From Candidatus Poribacteria bacterium (GTDB taxonomy: Bacteria > Poribacteria > WGA-4E > WGA-3G), in contig JAJECK010000062.1 in NCBI GenBank assembly GCA_022822085.1, positions 1 to 64,000 of the forward strand: 64,000 nucleotides of DNA, written 5' to 3'. Below the pieces are notes generated by a model. It was not told the DNA's origin and ran no database searches. It saw nothing but the letters and a program-made list of their open reading frames with translations. Every line of letters starts with the position of its first letter. The first letter of the stretch is position 1. This document shows, piece by piece, positions 15,944 through 24,410 of the stretch. The translations under genes were made by a program, and so were the position numbers.

Positions 15944-17155
15944 ATGGAAATCAGAGCAGCACGTGAATCAGAATTAAAACAGGTTGTTGAACTCAACTGT
16001 ATAGCGTTCAATCCGAATCAGCATGAACGTTACTGGCAGTATGTCCGCGGTGATAGCAGTTACAGACTTTCACAAACGCGTGTGGTTGTTGTGAATGATC
16101 GTGTGGTTTCAACTTTGCGTGTATGGGAACGACGCATTCGCATCGGCACGTCGCTTGTTACGATGGGGGGTATCGGCGGTGTATGCACACACGAAAAATA
16201 TCGTGGGGTCGGCTATGCTTCCGCTTTGATGCGGCAGACAATTGACTATCTAAAGAAAGCAGGATGTGACCTTGGCGTACTATTTACTATCATACCGGAG
16301 GGATTTTACCGCAGACTTGGATGGACATCCTTGCCCTTACATGGGTTTCAGATAAAGTGCCATCCCAAAAACTTTGCTGTAAGTCAATCTGCTTTGCAGG
16401 TGCGTGCTTTCAATTTAGAAACAGATTTGGATGCCGTCGCATCAATACATGACCTATCTAATGCACAGCAAAGCGGAACGCTTTCACGAACTCGTGCATA
16501 TTGGGATATGGAACCTTCGCGTATTCGTGGCATTCTTCCTACCGTTGTCGTGTGCAGAAATGGAGACTTATGTGGATACCTCAACTACCGAATAGATGGG
16601 AAGTATGGTGAGGTGTTTGAAGTTGGTTACAGACCTGACATACCTGAAGTTTTGAACACATTGGTATTCCATCTTTTACAAGCATGTGAAACAGAACAGG
16701 TTGAAGAGATAAATGGCATTTTCTCACCGAAACATCCGTTTGTGGTTCAGCTTATCTCAAGTTGCAATGGAGAAGGCACAAATTTCACCGATAATACGAT
16801 GATGCTGTCCGCTGTCCGCTTACCTACACTGCTACGTCGTCTTGTGGTTGGCTGGGAATCGGTGATTGCTGCTGCCGAACAATCGTTCCCATCACTCGCT
16901 GTGAAATTTCCTGTTGTTAACGGTCAGCAAGCTGTGTTGCGATACGATGGCAACACTACTATTCAAATCGTGGAAGATGCATCAGATGTGGATCAATTAG
17001 ATATGAGTGAGGAAGATTTTTGGAAACTGTTGTTCGGTGAAATCGGATGGAAAGAGATAAAATCAGATGTTTCGGTTTCGGCAGATGTAGATGCATTCTT
17101 AGATGTACTTTTCCCAAAACGTGATGTCCTCTTTTGGTATCCAGATAGGTATTGA
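15944..17155 (+). CDS. Eis-like GNAT acetyltransferase
   Basis: The 403-residue protein has an N-terminal GNAT domain (M-G-G-I-G-G-V-C-T-H-E-K-Y-R-G-V-G-Y-A near residues 75-93 is the acetyl-CoA loop), a second GNAT-like half, and a C-terminal SCP2-like segment (about 310-395). This is the order seen in mycobacterial Eis and its many environmental homologues. Members acetylate amines, including aminoglycosides, but the natural substrate here is unknown. The conserved early block is I-R-A-A-R-E-S-E-L, then F. No strong ribosome binding site is visible; the closeness to its neighbours (17 and 3 bases) suggests one transcript. Confidence 0.8.
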   Translation: MEIRAARESELKQVVELNCIAFNPNQHERYWQYVRGDSSYRLSQTRVVVVNDRVVSTLRVWERRIRIGTSLVTMGGIGGVCTHEKYRGVGYASALMRQTIDYLKKAGCDLGVLFTIIPEGFYRRLGWTSLPLHGFQIKCHPKNFAVSQSALQVRAFNLETDLDAVASIHDLSNAQQSGTLSRTRAYWDMEPSRIRGILPTVVVCRNGDLCGYLNYRIDGKYGEVFEVGYRPDIPEVLNTLVFHLLQACETEQVEEINGIFSPKHPFVVQLISSCNGEGTNFTDNTMMLSAVRLPTLLRRLVVGWESVIAAAEQSFPSLAVKFPVVNGQQAVLRYDGNTTIQIVEDASDVDQLDMSEEDFWKLLFGEIGWKEIKSDVSVSADVDAFLDVLFPKRDVLFWYPDRY

Positions 17156-17158
17156 AAT

Positions 17159-18073
17159 ATGCGTAAACCGAACTCAGAAACTCAAAGACAAGGCACAAAA
17201 ACAAGTGATTTCGGTACTATCGGAAGAATCAATCACGATTCCAGTGAGTTTTACAAGGGAAAGCTCTACGCAAACCAAGGACCACCTGAACCCGAAACAT
17301 GGATAGAAAACCCTATCCCACATGAAAACCTTGACAAACTCTATTGTGCCTCCAGCGAACAGATGTCCGAAATTCCAGATTCCAGCATCCACCTAATGGT
17401 AACATCACCCCCATACAATGCTAAAAAGGAGTACGACGACGATCTTTCATTAGACGAGTATAGAGAACTCCTACGTGCTGTATTTGCTGAAACTTATAAA
17501 AAGTTGGTGACAGGTGGAAGAGCATGCATTAATATCGCTAATTTAGGTCGCAAACCGTACATTCCGTTGCATAGTCATATCATAGAGGATATGTTGGAAA
17601 TAGGTTACTATATGCGTGGTGAAATCATCTGGGACAAAGCTGCATCTGCGGGAAGTTCAACGGCTTGGGGAAGTTGGCTATCGGCGGCGAACCCTGTGCT
17701 GAGAGATGTTCATGAATATATCCTTATTTTTTCAAAAGATTCTTTCTCTCGGCAGCGGAACGACAAGGAAAACTCCATAACTAAAGAAGATTTCTTAGAG
17801 TGGACAAAAAGCGTGTGGACATTTCCATCTGAATCCGCAAAACGTATCGGGCACCCTGCACCTTTTCCTGAAGAGCTTCCACGCCGTTTGATACAGTTAT
17901 ATACTTTCAAAGATGATGTCGTTTTAGACCCATTTTGTGGCAGTGGAACGACCTGTTTGAGTGCGATTAAATCAGACAGGCACTATGTCGGATACGATAT
18001 TGAAGAGGAATATATCAAACTGGCTAATGACCGGATAACACAGTGGACAAACCAAATCCGTTTACCGATTTAA
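17159..18073 (+). CDS. Site-specific DNA methyltransferase, probably N4-cytosine
   Basis: The 304-residue protein has motifs in beta-class order: motif IV T-S-P-P-Y-N at about residue 82 comes first, and the AdoMet site D-P-F-C-G-S-G-T-T (about 258) comes near the end. S-P-P-Y favours N4-cytosine methylation over N6-adenine (usually N/D-P-P-Y), though this is not decisive. A short extension of about 55 residues precedes the core. No restriction enzyme is next to it (upstream an acetyltransferase, downstream a convergent transporter), so it looks like an orphan methylase with an epigenetic or protective role. Confidence 0.85.
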   Translation: MRKPNSETQRQGTKTSDFGTIGRINHDSSEFYKGKLYANQGPPEPETWIENPIPHENLDKLYCASSEQMSEIPDSSIHLMVTSPPYNAKKEYDDDLSLDEYRELLRAVFAETYKKLVTGGRACINIANLGRKPYIPLHSHIIEDMLEIGYYMRGEIIWDKAASAGSSTAWGSWLSAANPVLRDVHEYILIFSKDSFSRQRNDKENSITKEDFLEWTKSVWTFPSESAKRIGHPAPFPEELPRRLIQLYTFKDDVVLDPFCGSGTTCLSAIKSDRHYVGYDIEEEYIKLANDRITQWTNQIRLPI

Positions 18074-18126
18074 ATTGACATCTGAGGTTTTTCGTCATCG
18101 GAAAATACCGGTCTGTTGCACCCAAT

Positions 18127-19047
18127 TCAACGTTGCATATTTACAAGATAGATTCCAGCTGCTACCAGAAGAGAACCGGCTAACAGGTAAAAAGTCAAGT
18201 CATCACCCAACAGCAGATGACTAAACAGAACACCAGATAGCGGTGTAGCAAAAAAGAGCACGACAAGTTTACTTGCACTATATCTTTCCAGGACAGCTGT
18301 CCACGCCAAAAAACAGAAACCAGCAATGACACCACCTTGATAGAGAAGTGCTAAACTGCCATCAAGAGTTAATTTGAAAGTCATCTGAAGTTCAAACAGA
18401 ACACTCAATATAGCGTAGACGGGGAGACTTAAGGCTAAGTACCAGACTAAAAGACGATACGGATGAATGGATTGGACTAAGAGTTTCGTCACAACAACGC
18501 GGAGACCTAAAAATGCTCCACTCACAAGAACCAAAATGTCGCCAAAGAGAGATGCCTGCCCATTACCAAGATCCTGCGCGACGGTGACAAAGACTCCACT
18601 AAATGCAACAATAACCCCGCATGTCTTAGTAACAGAGAGTTTCTCCCCCGGAATCCATAGATGTGCAAATATGGCTGTAAAGAAAGGATAGGTATTAATA
18701 AAGATTGTTGAACGAGAAGCGGACGTGTAGACTGTACCGATGTTGAGTGTGATGATTTGCGATATGAAAATCGCAGTGAGGAGTAGCAATCGGGACAAGT
18801 CCCCTCGTTTTAATCCGAGTGGCACGCGACGGTACAACGCCCATACACCGACAATAATCAGACCGATAACAAAACGCACGAATGCCAATGCCATCGGAGG
18901 AAGGTCTTGCAAACCGACTTTTATTGATAGCGAATTTCCACCCCAGAGGAAAGCGAGGAGCAAACTAAGGGCGATTATTTTGCCGTGAGGGTCCTCGCTG
19001 ATAACTTGTCGACTTGCGGATGTCCGGATAGGTTCTTTTCTATTCAA
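18127..19047 (-). CDS. EamA/DMT-family transporter
   Basis: The 306-residue protein has ten hydrophobic helices in two EamA repeats. W-G-G-N-S-L-S-I-K begins helix 1, the marker of 10-TM drug/metabolite transporters; G-D-I-L-V-L-V-S-G-A opens the second half. Small metabolites such as amino acids are exported by related proteins. The frame opens with a TTG at 19047 lacking a clear binding site, so the true start could be slightly inside. It lies 41 bases behind the PhyH gene on the same strand and is likely co-transcribed with it. Confidence 0.8.
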   Translation of the reverse strand: MNRKEPIRTSASRQVISEDPHGKIIALSLLLAFLWGGNSLSIKVGLQDLPPMALAFVRFVIGLIIVGVWALYRRVPLGLKRGDLSRLLLLTAIFISQIITLNIGTVYTSASRSTIFINTYPFFTAIFAHLWIPGEKLSVTKTCGVIVAFSGVFVTVAQDLGNGQASLFGDILVLVSGAFLGLRVVVTKLLVQSIHPYRLLVWYLALSLPVYAILSVLFELQMTFKLTLDGSLALLYQGGVIAGFCFLAWTAVLERYSASKLVVLFFATPLSGVLFSHLLLGDDLTFYLLAGSLLVAAGIYLVNMQR

Positions 19048-19088
19048 TGGAAGCTGATGTCCTCATCGGATGTGCTATCCCTGCAATA

Positions 19089-19892
19089 CTAATCATAAGC
19101 ACCAGGACGATGATTGCCCATCAGTCGTTGTTGGCGTTCTGTCGCTTGTTCTAAAATTGATTCATCAAATTGAAACCGATTCAAATAGGGTGGATATTTC
19201 TGTGTTATCATACGGTTTGCGTAATGTACCTGCAACAAATACCGTGTCTGGTCGCTGCGGTTTGCTGTTCCTCTATGCCAAACTTCACTCCTGAAAATCA
19301 CAACGTCGCCACCGTTGCATAGGATGCTCTTCTCTGTCGCTCCCTTCCATTCCGTGTCTCCATCAGGTCTGCGTCCAGAAAGATGACTGCCCGGAACAAA
19401 CTTTGTTGGACCGAGGTCCTCATATAGATCATCAAGGTAGTAGTGGGCAGTAGTGATGAAAATCGGCACTTTAACACGTGGGTCTTCTAATATATCTGTT
19501 GGAAGTGGGATAGGCAGCCAATCAGCGTGTAATCCTTGGTCAGGACGGCCAGGCCCTGTTACCCAGGAGGTCATTCCAATTACATGACAATCACCTCCGT
19601 GCACTGCTTCCGCCAACTCAATGACAGGCGATTTGTCAAGGTAACTTAAGAATACTGGATCACGATTAAATGCGTTATTAATATGTTTATTGAGAAATCC
19701 GCTCCCATTTTCTGGGACACTATGTTTATCAAAACTCTCAGGAATTGCAGTTAATTTATCCATTGCATCACGAAGTTCTGCAAGTTCTTCAGAATTGATA
19801 ACTTGTGGTAGATAAGCATACCCATCTTCTTCCATCGCTTTGACTTGGTTTTCAAGATCAGGATATGCTGTCAATGGTAACGCTTGGCTCAT
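19089..19892 (-). CDS. Phytanoyl-CoA dioxygenase (PhyH) family protein
   Basis: The 267-residue protein starts with AAGGAG upstream of ATG 19892. The Fe(II) ligands are H122-A-D124 (G-L-H-A-D-W) and the distal H206 (E-V-W-H-R-G). R217 is placed to bind 2-oxoglutarate. G-P-T-K-F-V-P-G-S-H is the typical strand between them. PhyH proteins hydroxylate varied small molecules using 2-oxoglutarate and oxygen; they are numerous in Poribacteria-like genomes. The substrate is unknown. It is driven by the promoter at 19951-19979. Confidence 0.85.
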   Translation of the reverse strand: MSQALPLTAYPDLENQVKAMEEDGYAYLPQVINSEELAELRDAMDKLTAIPESFDKHSVPENGSGFLNKHINNAFNRDPVFLSYLDKSPVIELAEAVHGGDCHVIGMTSWVTGPGRPDQGLHADWLPIPLPTDILEDPRVKVPIFITTAHYYLDDLYEDLGPTKFVPGSHLSGRRPDGDTEWKGATEKSILCNGGDVVIFRSEVWHRGTANRSDQTRYLLQVHYANRMITQKYPPYLNRFQFDESILEQATERQQRLMGNHRPGAYD

Positions 19893-19950
19893 TTTCTCTT
19901 CTCCTTAAAGATGTTACCCATCTAATGTATTGGAACGACTTCAATAAAAT

Positions 19951-19979
19951 ATCTTATCAACTTTTAGACAGCATGTCAA
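19951..19979 (-). promoter_or_regulatory. Promoter of the PhyH-transporter operon
   Basis: On the minus strand: TTGACA (19979-19974), 17 bases, TAAGAT (19956-19951). The leader is about 50 bases. The rest of 19893-20260 shows no gene or repeat. Confidence 0.6.
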
Positions 19980-20260
19980 CTTTTTTATTGAAACATACGT
20001 TATTTACTGAACAATACGTTAATATAGTGTATCCAATATAGTGTTAAGTCAACAGTATTGGAACGAATAATATAGCGTATGATTTTATTGAAGTATTGAC
20101 TAATTTATGGATTTTAGACGATCCGATATTCACTACTTATTAGGGAACACCATCAAGAAACTGTACACATAAGGATATGGTGTCGGGATTGATTGTTTCA
20201 GACAGGTTGATTTGCAAATAAGATGAAGAAGTGGACATAATAGAATTAAGGAGTTGAAAA

Positions 20261-20542
20261 ATGAGAGAAAAAGACACAATAACTGGTGAAGACACGATGC
20301 AAGATGGTCTTGAGTCAACAAAAGATTCTGCTATACGTGTCCCTGGGATAGTTTTGGAATCTTTACCGGGGAACTTATTTAGTGTGCAGTTGACAGAGAA
20401 TGATCACAAAGTTGTTGCGTACCTTGCGGGGAAAATGATGCAACATAAAATCTGGGTGCTACCGGGTGATCAGGTTACTGTTGAACTATCCCCTTACGAC
20501 CTAACTCGTGGCCGTATAATCTGGCGGAATCCAGGATCATAA
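20261..20542 (+). CDS. infA: Translation initiation factor IF-1
   Basis: The 93-residue protein has a single S1/OB fold at about residues 26-91: [18 protein letters not shown], then [19 protein letters not shown], close to the family consensus. It occupies the ribosomal A site during initiation. Typical IF-1 has about 72 residues; this one carries an acidic N-terminal extension of about 24. A second ATG (residue 13) could be used, but AAGGAG sits 6 bases before the first. The gene is not in a ribosomal protein cluster. Confidence 0.9.
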   Translation: MREKDTITGEDTMQDGLESTKDSAIRVPGIVLESLPGNLFSVQLTENDHKVVAYLAGKMMQHKIWVLPGDQVTVELSPYDLTRGRIIWRNPGS

Positions 20543-20579
20543 GGACCTCCTTTTGTAAGTTTTTTCCGTGATACCAACT

Positions 20580-20846
20580 TAAAGTGCATCCAAAATTGTG
20601 TATAGGTGAATCATTATCATTTTTAATGGTAATGGTATCCTAATGCCGCTGTATTGCGGAAAAGGAGGTATTTGTTATGTTATCAAATCAGAGGAGGTGT
20701 GACACTTAGTGTTACGCCCTTTGGTGTGACACTTAGTGTCGCACACTTTCTGACGGGACAGAGGTTTACCTCTGTCCCCATTTATTTTTACATTTTGTTT
20801 TCTGCTTTAGAATTCATAAGTGCATCCGAAAATGTGTATAGGTAGA
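20580..20846. repeat. Segment framed by direct repeats, with SD-led mini-frames
   Basis: AAGTGCATCC[A/G]AAA..GTGTATAGGT occurs at 20580-20607 and 20818-20845. Between them AAAGGAGGT precedes a 10-codon frame (ATG 20677), and GAGGAGGT lies just before a tandem unit GTGTGACACTTAGTGT (20696-20711, 20724-20739). It may be a decayed short gene or a small mobile unit; no family is recognised. Confidence 0.35.
20755..20790 (+). terminator. Hairpin with T-rich tail
   Basis: GGGACAGAGGT (20755-20765) pairs perfectly with ACCTCTGTCCC (20768-20778), followed by CATTTATTTTTA. It could terminate read-through from infA. Confidence 0.5.
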
Positions 20847-20885
20847 AAGTTTGCAATTTTTAAACTTTTATTGTATACTATTGCA

Positions 20886-20893
20886 TGTATAAT
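20886..20893 (+). promoter_or_regulatory. Extended -10 box upstream of the sigma-4 gene
   Basis: TGTATAAT without a good -35 box. A transcript from about 20900 would carry a 200-base leader that includes the short frame at 20970. Confidence 0.3.
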
Positions 20894-20969
20894 ACATTCG
20901 CTTTCACGGATGTCCGTTGACATCCTAAACAATTCACCACAATACAAATTTATACAAGGAGGGACCATT

Positions 20970-21047
20970 ATGATGTTTTATAACAACACCACCCTTAATC
21001 CTAACTTATTGTGTCTAAGGCGATGGTGCCTCTGTCCAATATCATAA
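20970..21047 (+). CDS. Candidate 25-residue leader peptide
   Basis: AAGGAGGG lies 6 bases before ATG 20970, one of the best binding sites in the window, and the frame closes at TAA 21045-21047. The peptide ends C-L-R-R-W-C-L-C-P-I-S, with three Cys and a Trp. It lies 52 bases before the sigma-4-like gene, so it may be a regulatory upstream frame. There is no homology evidence. Confidence 0.35.
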   Translation: MMFYNNTTLNPNLLCLRRWCLCPIS

Positions 21048-21069
21048 TTTGATTTGATATGGCATAGGT

Positions 21070-21091
21070 ACTCCGCCTCGCACTGAGGAGT
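21070..21091 (+). promoter_or_regulatory. Hairpin that can hide the sigma-4 gene ribosome binding site
   Basis: ACTCC (21070-21074) can pair with GGAGT (21087-21091), and CCTC (21076-21079) with GAGG (21085-21088); both cover the GAGGAG binding site (21085-21090) of ATG 21100. Confidence 0.3.
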
Positions 21092-21099
21092 CGATATCT

Positions 21100-21474
21100 A
21101 TGTCCAAGTTTAATCCGGACTTTTGGGAAATTCCGGTACCACCGGAATATTTTGACCAACTGACTACGGAAGACCATCTCTGGTATCAATCCCCGATTGA
21201 CGAATATACTAAGATTCGTCAAGTTAAACGACAAAAAGTCTTAACACAGATCCGTCAGATTATCGCTAAAGAACTCACTGCGCGTCAAAACGATTGTGTT
21301 CAGTTATACTTCTATGAAGGCAAAACGCAGGATGAGATTGGTGATATACTTGGTATTTCACGTCGAGTTGTTAGTCAACATCTGTTCGGTGTCACACGGG
21401 ATGGTCGGAGAGTCGGCGGCGCGATTAACAAAATCAGAAAAATGTGCCGCAAATTGGGGATACATTATCCGTAG
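21100..21474 (+). CDS. Stand-alone sigma-70 region 4-like DNA-binding protein
   Basis: The 124-residue protein has at 55-100 a region 4 pattern: L-T-A-R-Q-N-D-C-V-Q-L-Y-F-Y-E-G-K-T, then helix-turn-helix Q-D-E-I-G-D-I-L-G-I-S-R-R-V-V-S-Q-H. There is no region 2, so by itself it should not melt promoters. Its basic C-terminus (R-K-M-C-R-K-L-G) fits nucleic-acid binding. It could be an accessory regulator, a split sigma subunit or a degenerate ECF. GAGGAG lies 9 bases before the ATG, and a good terminator follows. Confidence 0.75.
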   Translation: MSKFNPDFWEIPVPPEYFDQLTTEDHLWYQSPIDEYTKIRQVKRQKVLTQIRQIIAKELTARQNDCVQLYFYEGKTQDEIGDILGISRRVVSQHLFGVTRDGRRVGGAINKIRKMCRKLGIHYP

Positions 21475-21504
21475 TTCTAACATTAAAGTTATAAGTTAAT
21501 AAGG

Positions 21505-21542
21505 GTGAGAGGTAATCGCAATGGTTACCTCTTACTCTTTTT
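21505..21542 (+). terminator. Rho-independent terminator of the sigma-4 gene
   Basis: GTGAGAGGTAA (21505-21515) pairs with TTACCTCTTAC (21525-21535, one G-U), then CTTTTT. Confidence 0.75.
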
Positions 21543-21609
21543 ACATTAAGCTTCCCCCTTATCCATCTTCTCTATAAACCCTCTAATATACAGGATGTTA
21601 TTACAATTC

Positions 21610-21714
21610 TATTAATTTTTGTCTCATTACCGGTTGTTAGAAATGAAGCGGAATGCGGCACAAACTGGAAGTTTATGCTACAAAAGAGAGACATCATATA
21701 TCAGAAATGGTATT
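21610..21714. repeat. ATACCATTTCTA-family MITE, diverged
   Basis: GTCTCATTACCGGTTG near the left and AGAAATGGTAT at the right (about 21702-21712) match the 28799 and 4549 elements. Otherwise 21543-21902 shows nothing. Confidence 0.4.
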
Positions 21715-21902
21715 ATAACAATTCTTTTAATGTTTTAATTTCAATTTTACTGTAACATGAACGACTACAAGTAGTTTTGAGAACAGGAATATTTCATGAT
21801 GTTGAATTACGCTTACAGAAAATCCGTATCTGTATTTTCCTAATCTACGTTTCATATCAATAAATCCAAATATAACCACAGTTTGAAAAAGAGGAAAATC
21901 CA

Positions 21903-23090
21903 ATGCCAATTCGGATAGCGATAATCGGTTGTGGTGGCATGGCAAACGGTCATCTCAACGCATATCTTACAATTCATAACACAGTACCCGACAAAGTCCA
22001 ACTGGTTGCGATGTGCGATGAAATCAAAGACAGAGCAGACAACTTCGCCAACCGCGTCAAAGAGGTAACAGGTAAAAAACCGCAAGTGTTTGACGATACG
22101 GACACAATGCTTTCTACAGTTGATTTAGACGGTGTAGATATTTGCACTTCTCACGCTCATCACCACATCAATGCGATTAAGTGTCTTAACGAAGGTGTTA
22201 ACGTCATTGTAGAAAAACCGATGGGTATCACAGTCAAGGCGACTCATGCAATCATTGCAGCTGCGAAGGAAAATGGCAAGATCGCTGCGACTGCAGAGAA
22301 CATCCGACGAATGCCGAGTCGACGTACTGCTGAGTGGCTCATGAATGAGAAACAGATACTCGGTGATCTCCGTATGTTCATGGCACAACACGCAAGCCAC
22401 CGTGAACCGAACCCACAAAGTGATTGGCACTGGCGGCTTGACTTGACACTGGGTGGTGGCGGCATGGTCATGGACTCTGGTGCACATTATTGTGATACCT
22501 TGCGATTTCTCTTTGGCGATCCGACTACTGTCTATGGGCGCGTCTGCCAATTTGAAAATCTTGAAGTAACAAAAGCTGGTCAGATTGTCAAAAACGAGCA
22601 AGAGGACACGTGGTTCGCAACAATTAACTTCAAGAACAGTGTCATCGGATTATGGACATGCACATGGGCTGCGGTTGGACACGGATTTAATCACGTCGTC
22701 TACTATGGCAGCGAAGGGTGTCTGCTTGATAAAGGAGACATATTCCACGGGCCCTATGAAGGTGGAGAGATAATCCTCAAAGATGGAACGCACCTATCAA
22801 TGGAAAACCTAATTGAAGAGTACATGGTAAGTCTTTCCGATGAAGAGAAAAACAGACTCTTCCCACACAATTTCACAGATGGTGTTGTGCTTGAATGCTA
22901 CGATTTTGTGGATGCAATTGAAAACAATCGTCCTCCTGAACTGGATGCAGAAGCGGGACTCCGTGCGAAGTCAATCTGTGAAGCCATCTACGAGTCCAAC
23001 GCATGTGGACAGGCAGTCAACTACGAAGATGTGGTCTCAGGTGACATTGAGGTGTATCAAAAACCGATAAACGAAAGGTGGGGGTTATAG
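21903..23090 (+). CDS. Gfo/Idh/MocA-family oxidoreductase
   Basis: The 395-residue protein has an N-terminal Rossmann fold, I-A-I-I-G-C-G-G-M-A-N-G-H (residues 4-16), the family's E-K-P (V-I-V-E-K-P-M-G) near 105, and a C-terminal alpha/beta domain with G-G-G-M-V-M-D-S-G-A-H-Y-C-D near 185. Members oxidise sugars, inositol or cofactors with NAD(P). GAGGAAA lies before the ATG. It touches the MFS gene (TAG then TTG), so the pair is one unit: uptake or export plus oxidation of a sugar-like compound is a reasonable guess. Confidence 0.85.
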   Translation: MPIRIAIIGCGGMANGHLNAYLTIHNTVPDKVQLVAMCDEIKDRADNFANRVKEVTGKKPQVFDDTDTMLSTVDLDGVDICTSHAHHHINAIKCLNEGVNVIVEKPMGITVKATHAIIAAAKENGKIAATAENIRRMPSRRTAEWLMNEKQILGDLRMFMAQHASHREPNPQSDWHWRLDLTLGGGGMVMDSGAHYCDTLRFLFGDPTTVYGRVCQFENLEVTKAGQIVKNEQEDTWFATINFKNSVIGLWTCTWAAVGHGFNHVVYYGSEGCLLDKGDIFHGPYEGGEIILKDGTHLSMENLIEEYMVSLSDEEKNRLFPHNFTDGVVLECYDFVDAIENNRPPELDAEAGLRAKSICEAIYESNACGQAVNYEDVVSGDIEVYQKPINERWGL

Positions 23091-24398
23091 TTGTCCGATC
23101 AAGTGCAGACTTCTGATGAAACACCTAATCAATCAGTTGACAATAAAGACTCCACAGTAAAGTCAGATAAGATTGTTGGTTACTTTGAACTGCTTCAAAC
23201 GAATTCGAACTTTCGTTGGTTGTGGGCAGGACAACTGGTCAGTCTCTTAGGCGACTGGTTCAATATCATTGCATCCGCAATACTCATCCATAATCTGACA
23301 GAATCGGGGTTGGCATTAGGCATACTGTTTACAATTCGGATGCTTGCCCCTTTCTTAATTGCACCCATTGCTGGAATTTGTGCAGATCGCTATAACCGAA
23401 AACACATCTTAATTGCTACCGATATCGTCAGAGGATTACTTCTCATCGGGTTTCTCTTTGTCCGAGACGAAAACGACATCTGGTTACTGTATGTCCTAAT
23501 AACACTCCTTTTTGGTGTAAGCGGCTTTTTCAGTCCGGCACGAAGTGCAATTCTGCCAGATATAACTGTTCGCAGCGAACTTGGTACAGCCAATGCCTTA
23601 AGTGCTACAACTTGGTCGGTTATGCTCGCGTTAGGCGCAGCTATCGGTGGATTTACTGCGGGCCTCTTTGGTGTTTACACTGCTTTTATTATTGACGGAC
23701 TAACCTTTTTCATTTCTGCTGGCCTCCTGTTACAGATTAAGTTACCTATAGCCTTTGCTGCTAAAGCATCGAGATTTGAACGGTCAAAGTCCTCGGCAAT
23801 GGGTTATATGCTTCGACATCCGGATATTCTCTTTATAGCACTGCATAAAGGGGCAATTGCGCTTTTATTGTCATCCGGTTTTCAAGTTGCATTAGTTGGG
23901 ATTGCCAAAAATCATTTCATAATAGGTGATGATGGTGCAATTGGTTTGGGTGTGATGTATTGTATGGGTGGGGTTGGCAGCGGCATAGGTCCTATTGTCG
24001 CAAGAATTTGGACAGGTGATAGAGACAAACCACTTCGGTGGAGTATCAGTCTTGGCTATTGTATCGGTACTATTGGATTGACAATTGCTGCTCCACTGTT
24101 GAGTTTCCCCATTGTTGTACTCGGTGGATTTATCCGTAGTGTTGGGGGTGGAATTGCTTGGGTGTTTTCAACACAACTACTCCTTCAACGTGCTCCTAAC
24201 GAAATTCGTGGACGGATTTTTGGAACAGAGTTTGCCCTTTTTACGTTGATGGGAGCTGTCGCAAGCGCGACCGTCGGGGCGATGATGGATCTTTTCGGGG
24301 TTCAACTTGTTTTGTGGGGAATGACCGCTCTGCCACTTATTCCTGCCATTTTGTGGTGGCTATGGCAAGTTAGACACAATAAGGTTATATCAAAATAA
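23091..24398 (+). CDS. MFS transporter (EntS/MFS_3-like)
   Basis: The 435-residue protein has twelve hydrophobic segments after a charged N-terminus of about 40 residues. F-R-W-L-W-A-G-Q-L-V-S-L-L-G-D-W opens helix 1, and A-D-R-Y-N-R-K-H is the loop 2-3 MFS signature, as in enterobactin/macrolide exporter-like proteins. The start is a TTG that follows the upstream stop codon with no gap, with GGTGGGGG before it. It is probably an efflux carrier; the substrate is unknown. Confidence 0.85.
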   Translation: MSDQVQTSDETPNQSVDNKDSTVKSDKIVGYFELLQTNSNFRWLWAGQLVSLLGDWFNIIASAILIHNLTESGLALGILFTIRMLAPFLIAPIAGICADRYNRKHILIATDIVRGLLLIGFLFVRDENDIWLLYVLITLLFGVSGFFSPARSAILPDITVRSELGTANALSATTWSVMLALGAAIGGFTAGLFGVYTAFIIDGLTFFISAGLLLQIKLPIAFAAKASRFERSKSSAMGYMLRHPDILFIALHKGAIALLLSSGFQVALVGIAKNHFIIGDDGAIGLGVMYCMGGVGSGIGPIVARIWTGDRDKPLRWSISLGYCIGTIGLTIAAPLLSFPIVVLGGFIRSVGGGIAWVFSTQLLLQRAPNEIRGRIFGTEFALFTLMGAVASATVGAMMDLFGVQLVLWGMTALPLIPAILWWLWQVRHNKVISK

Positions 24399-24410
24399 AC
24401 ACTTATACTT

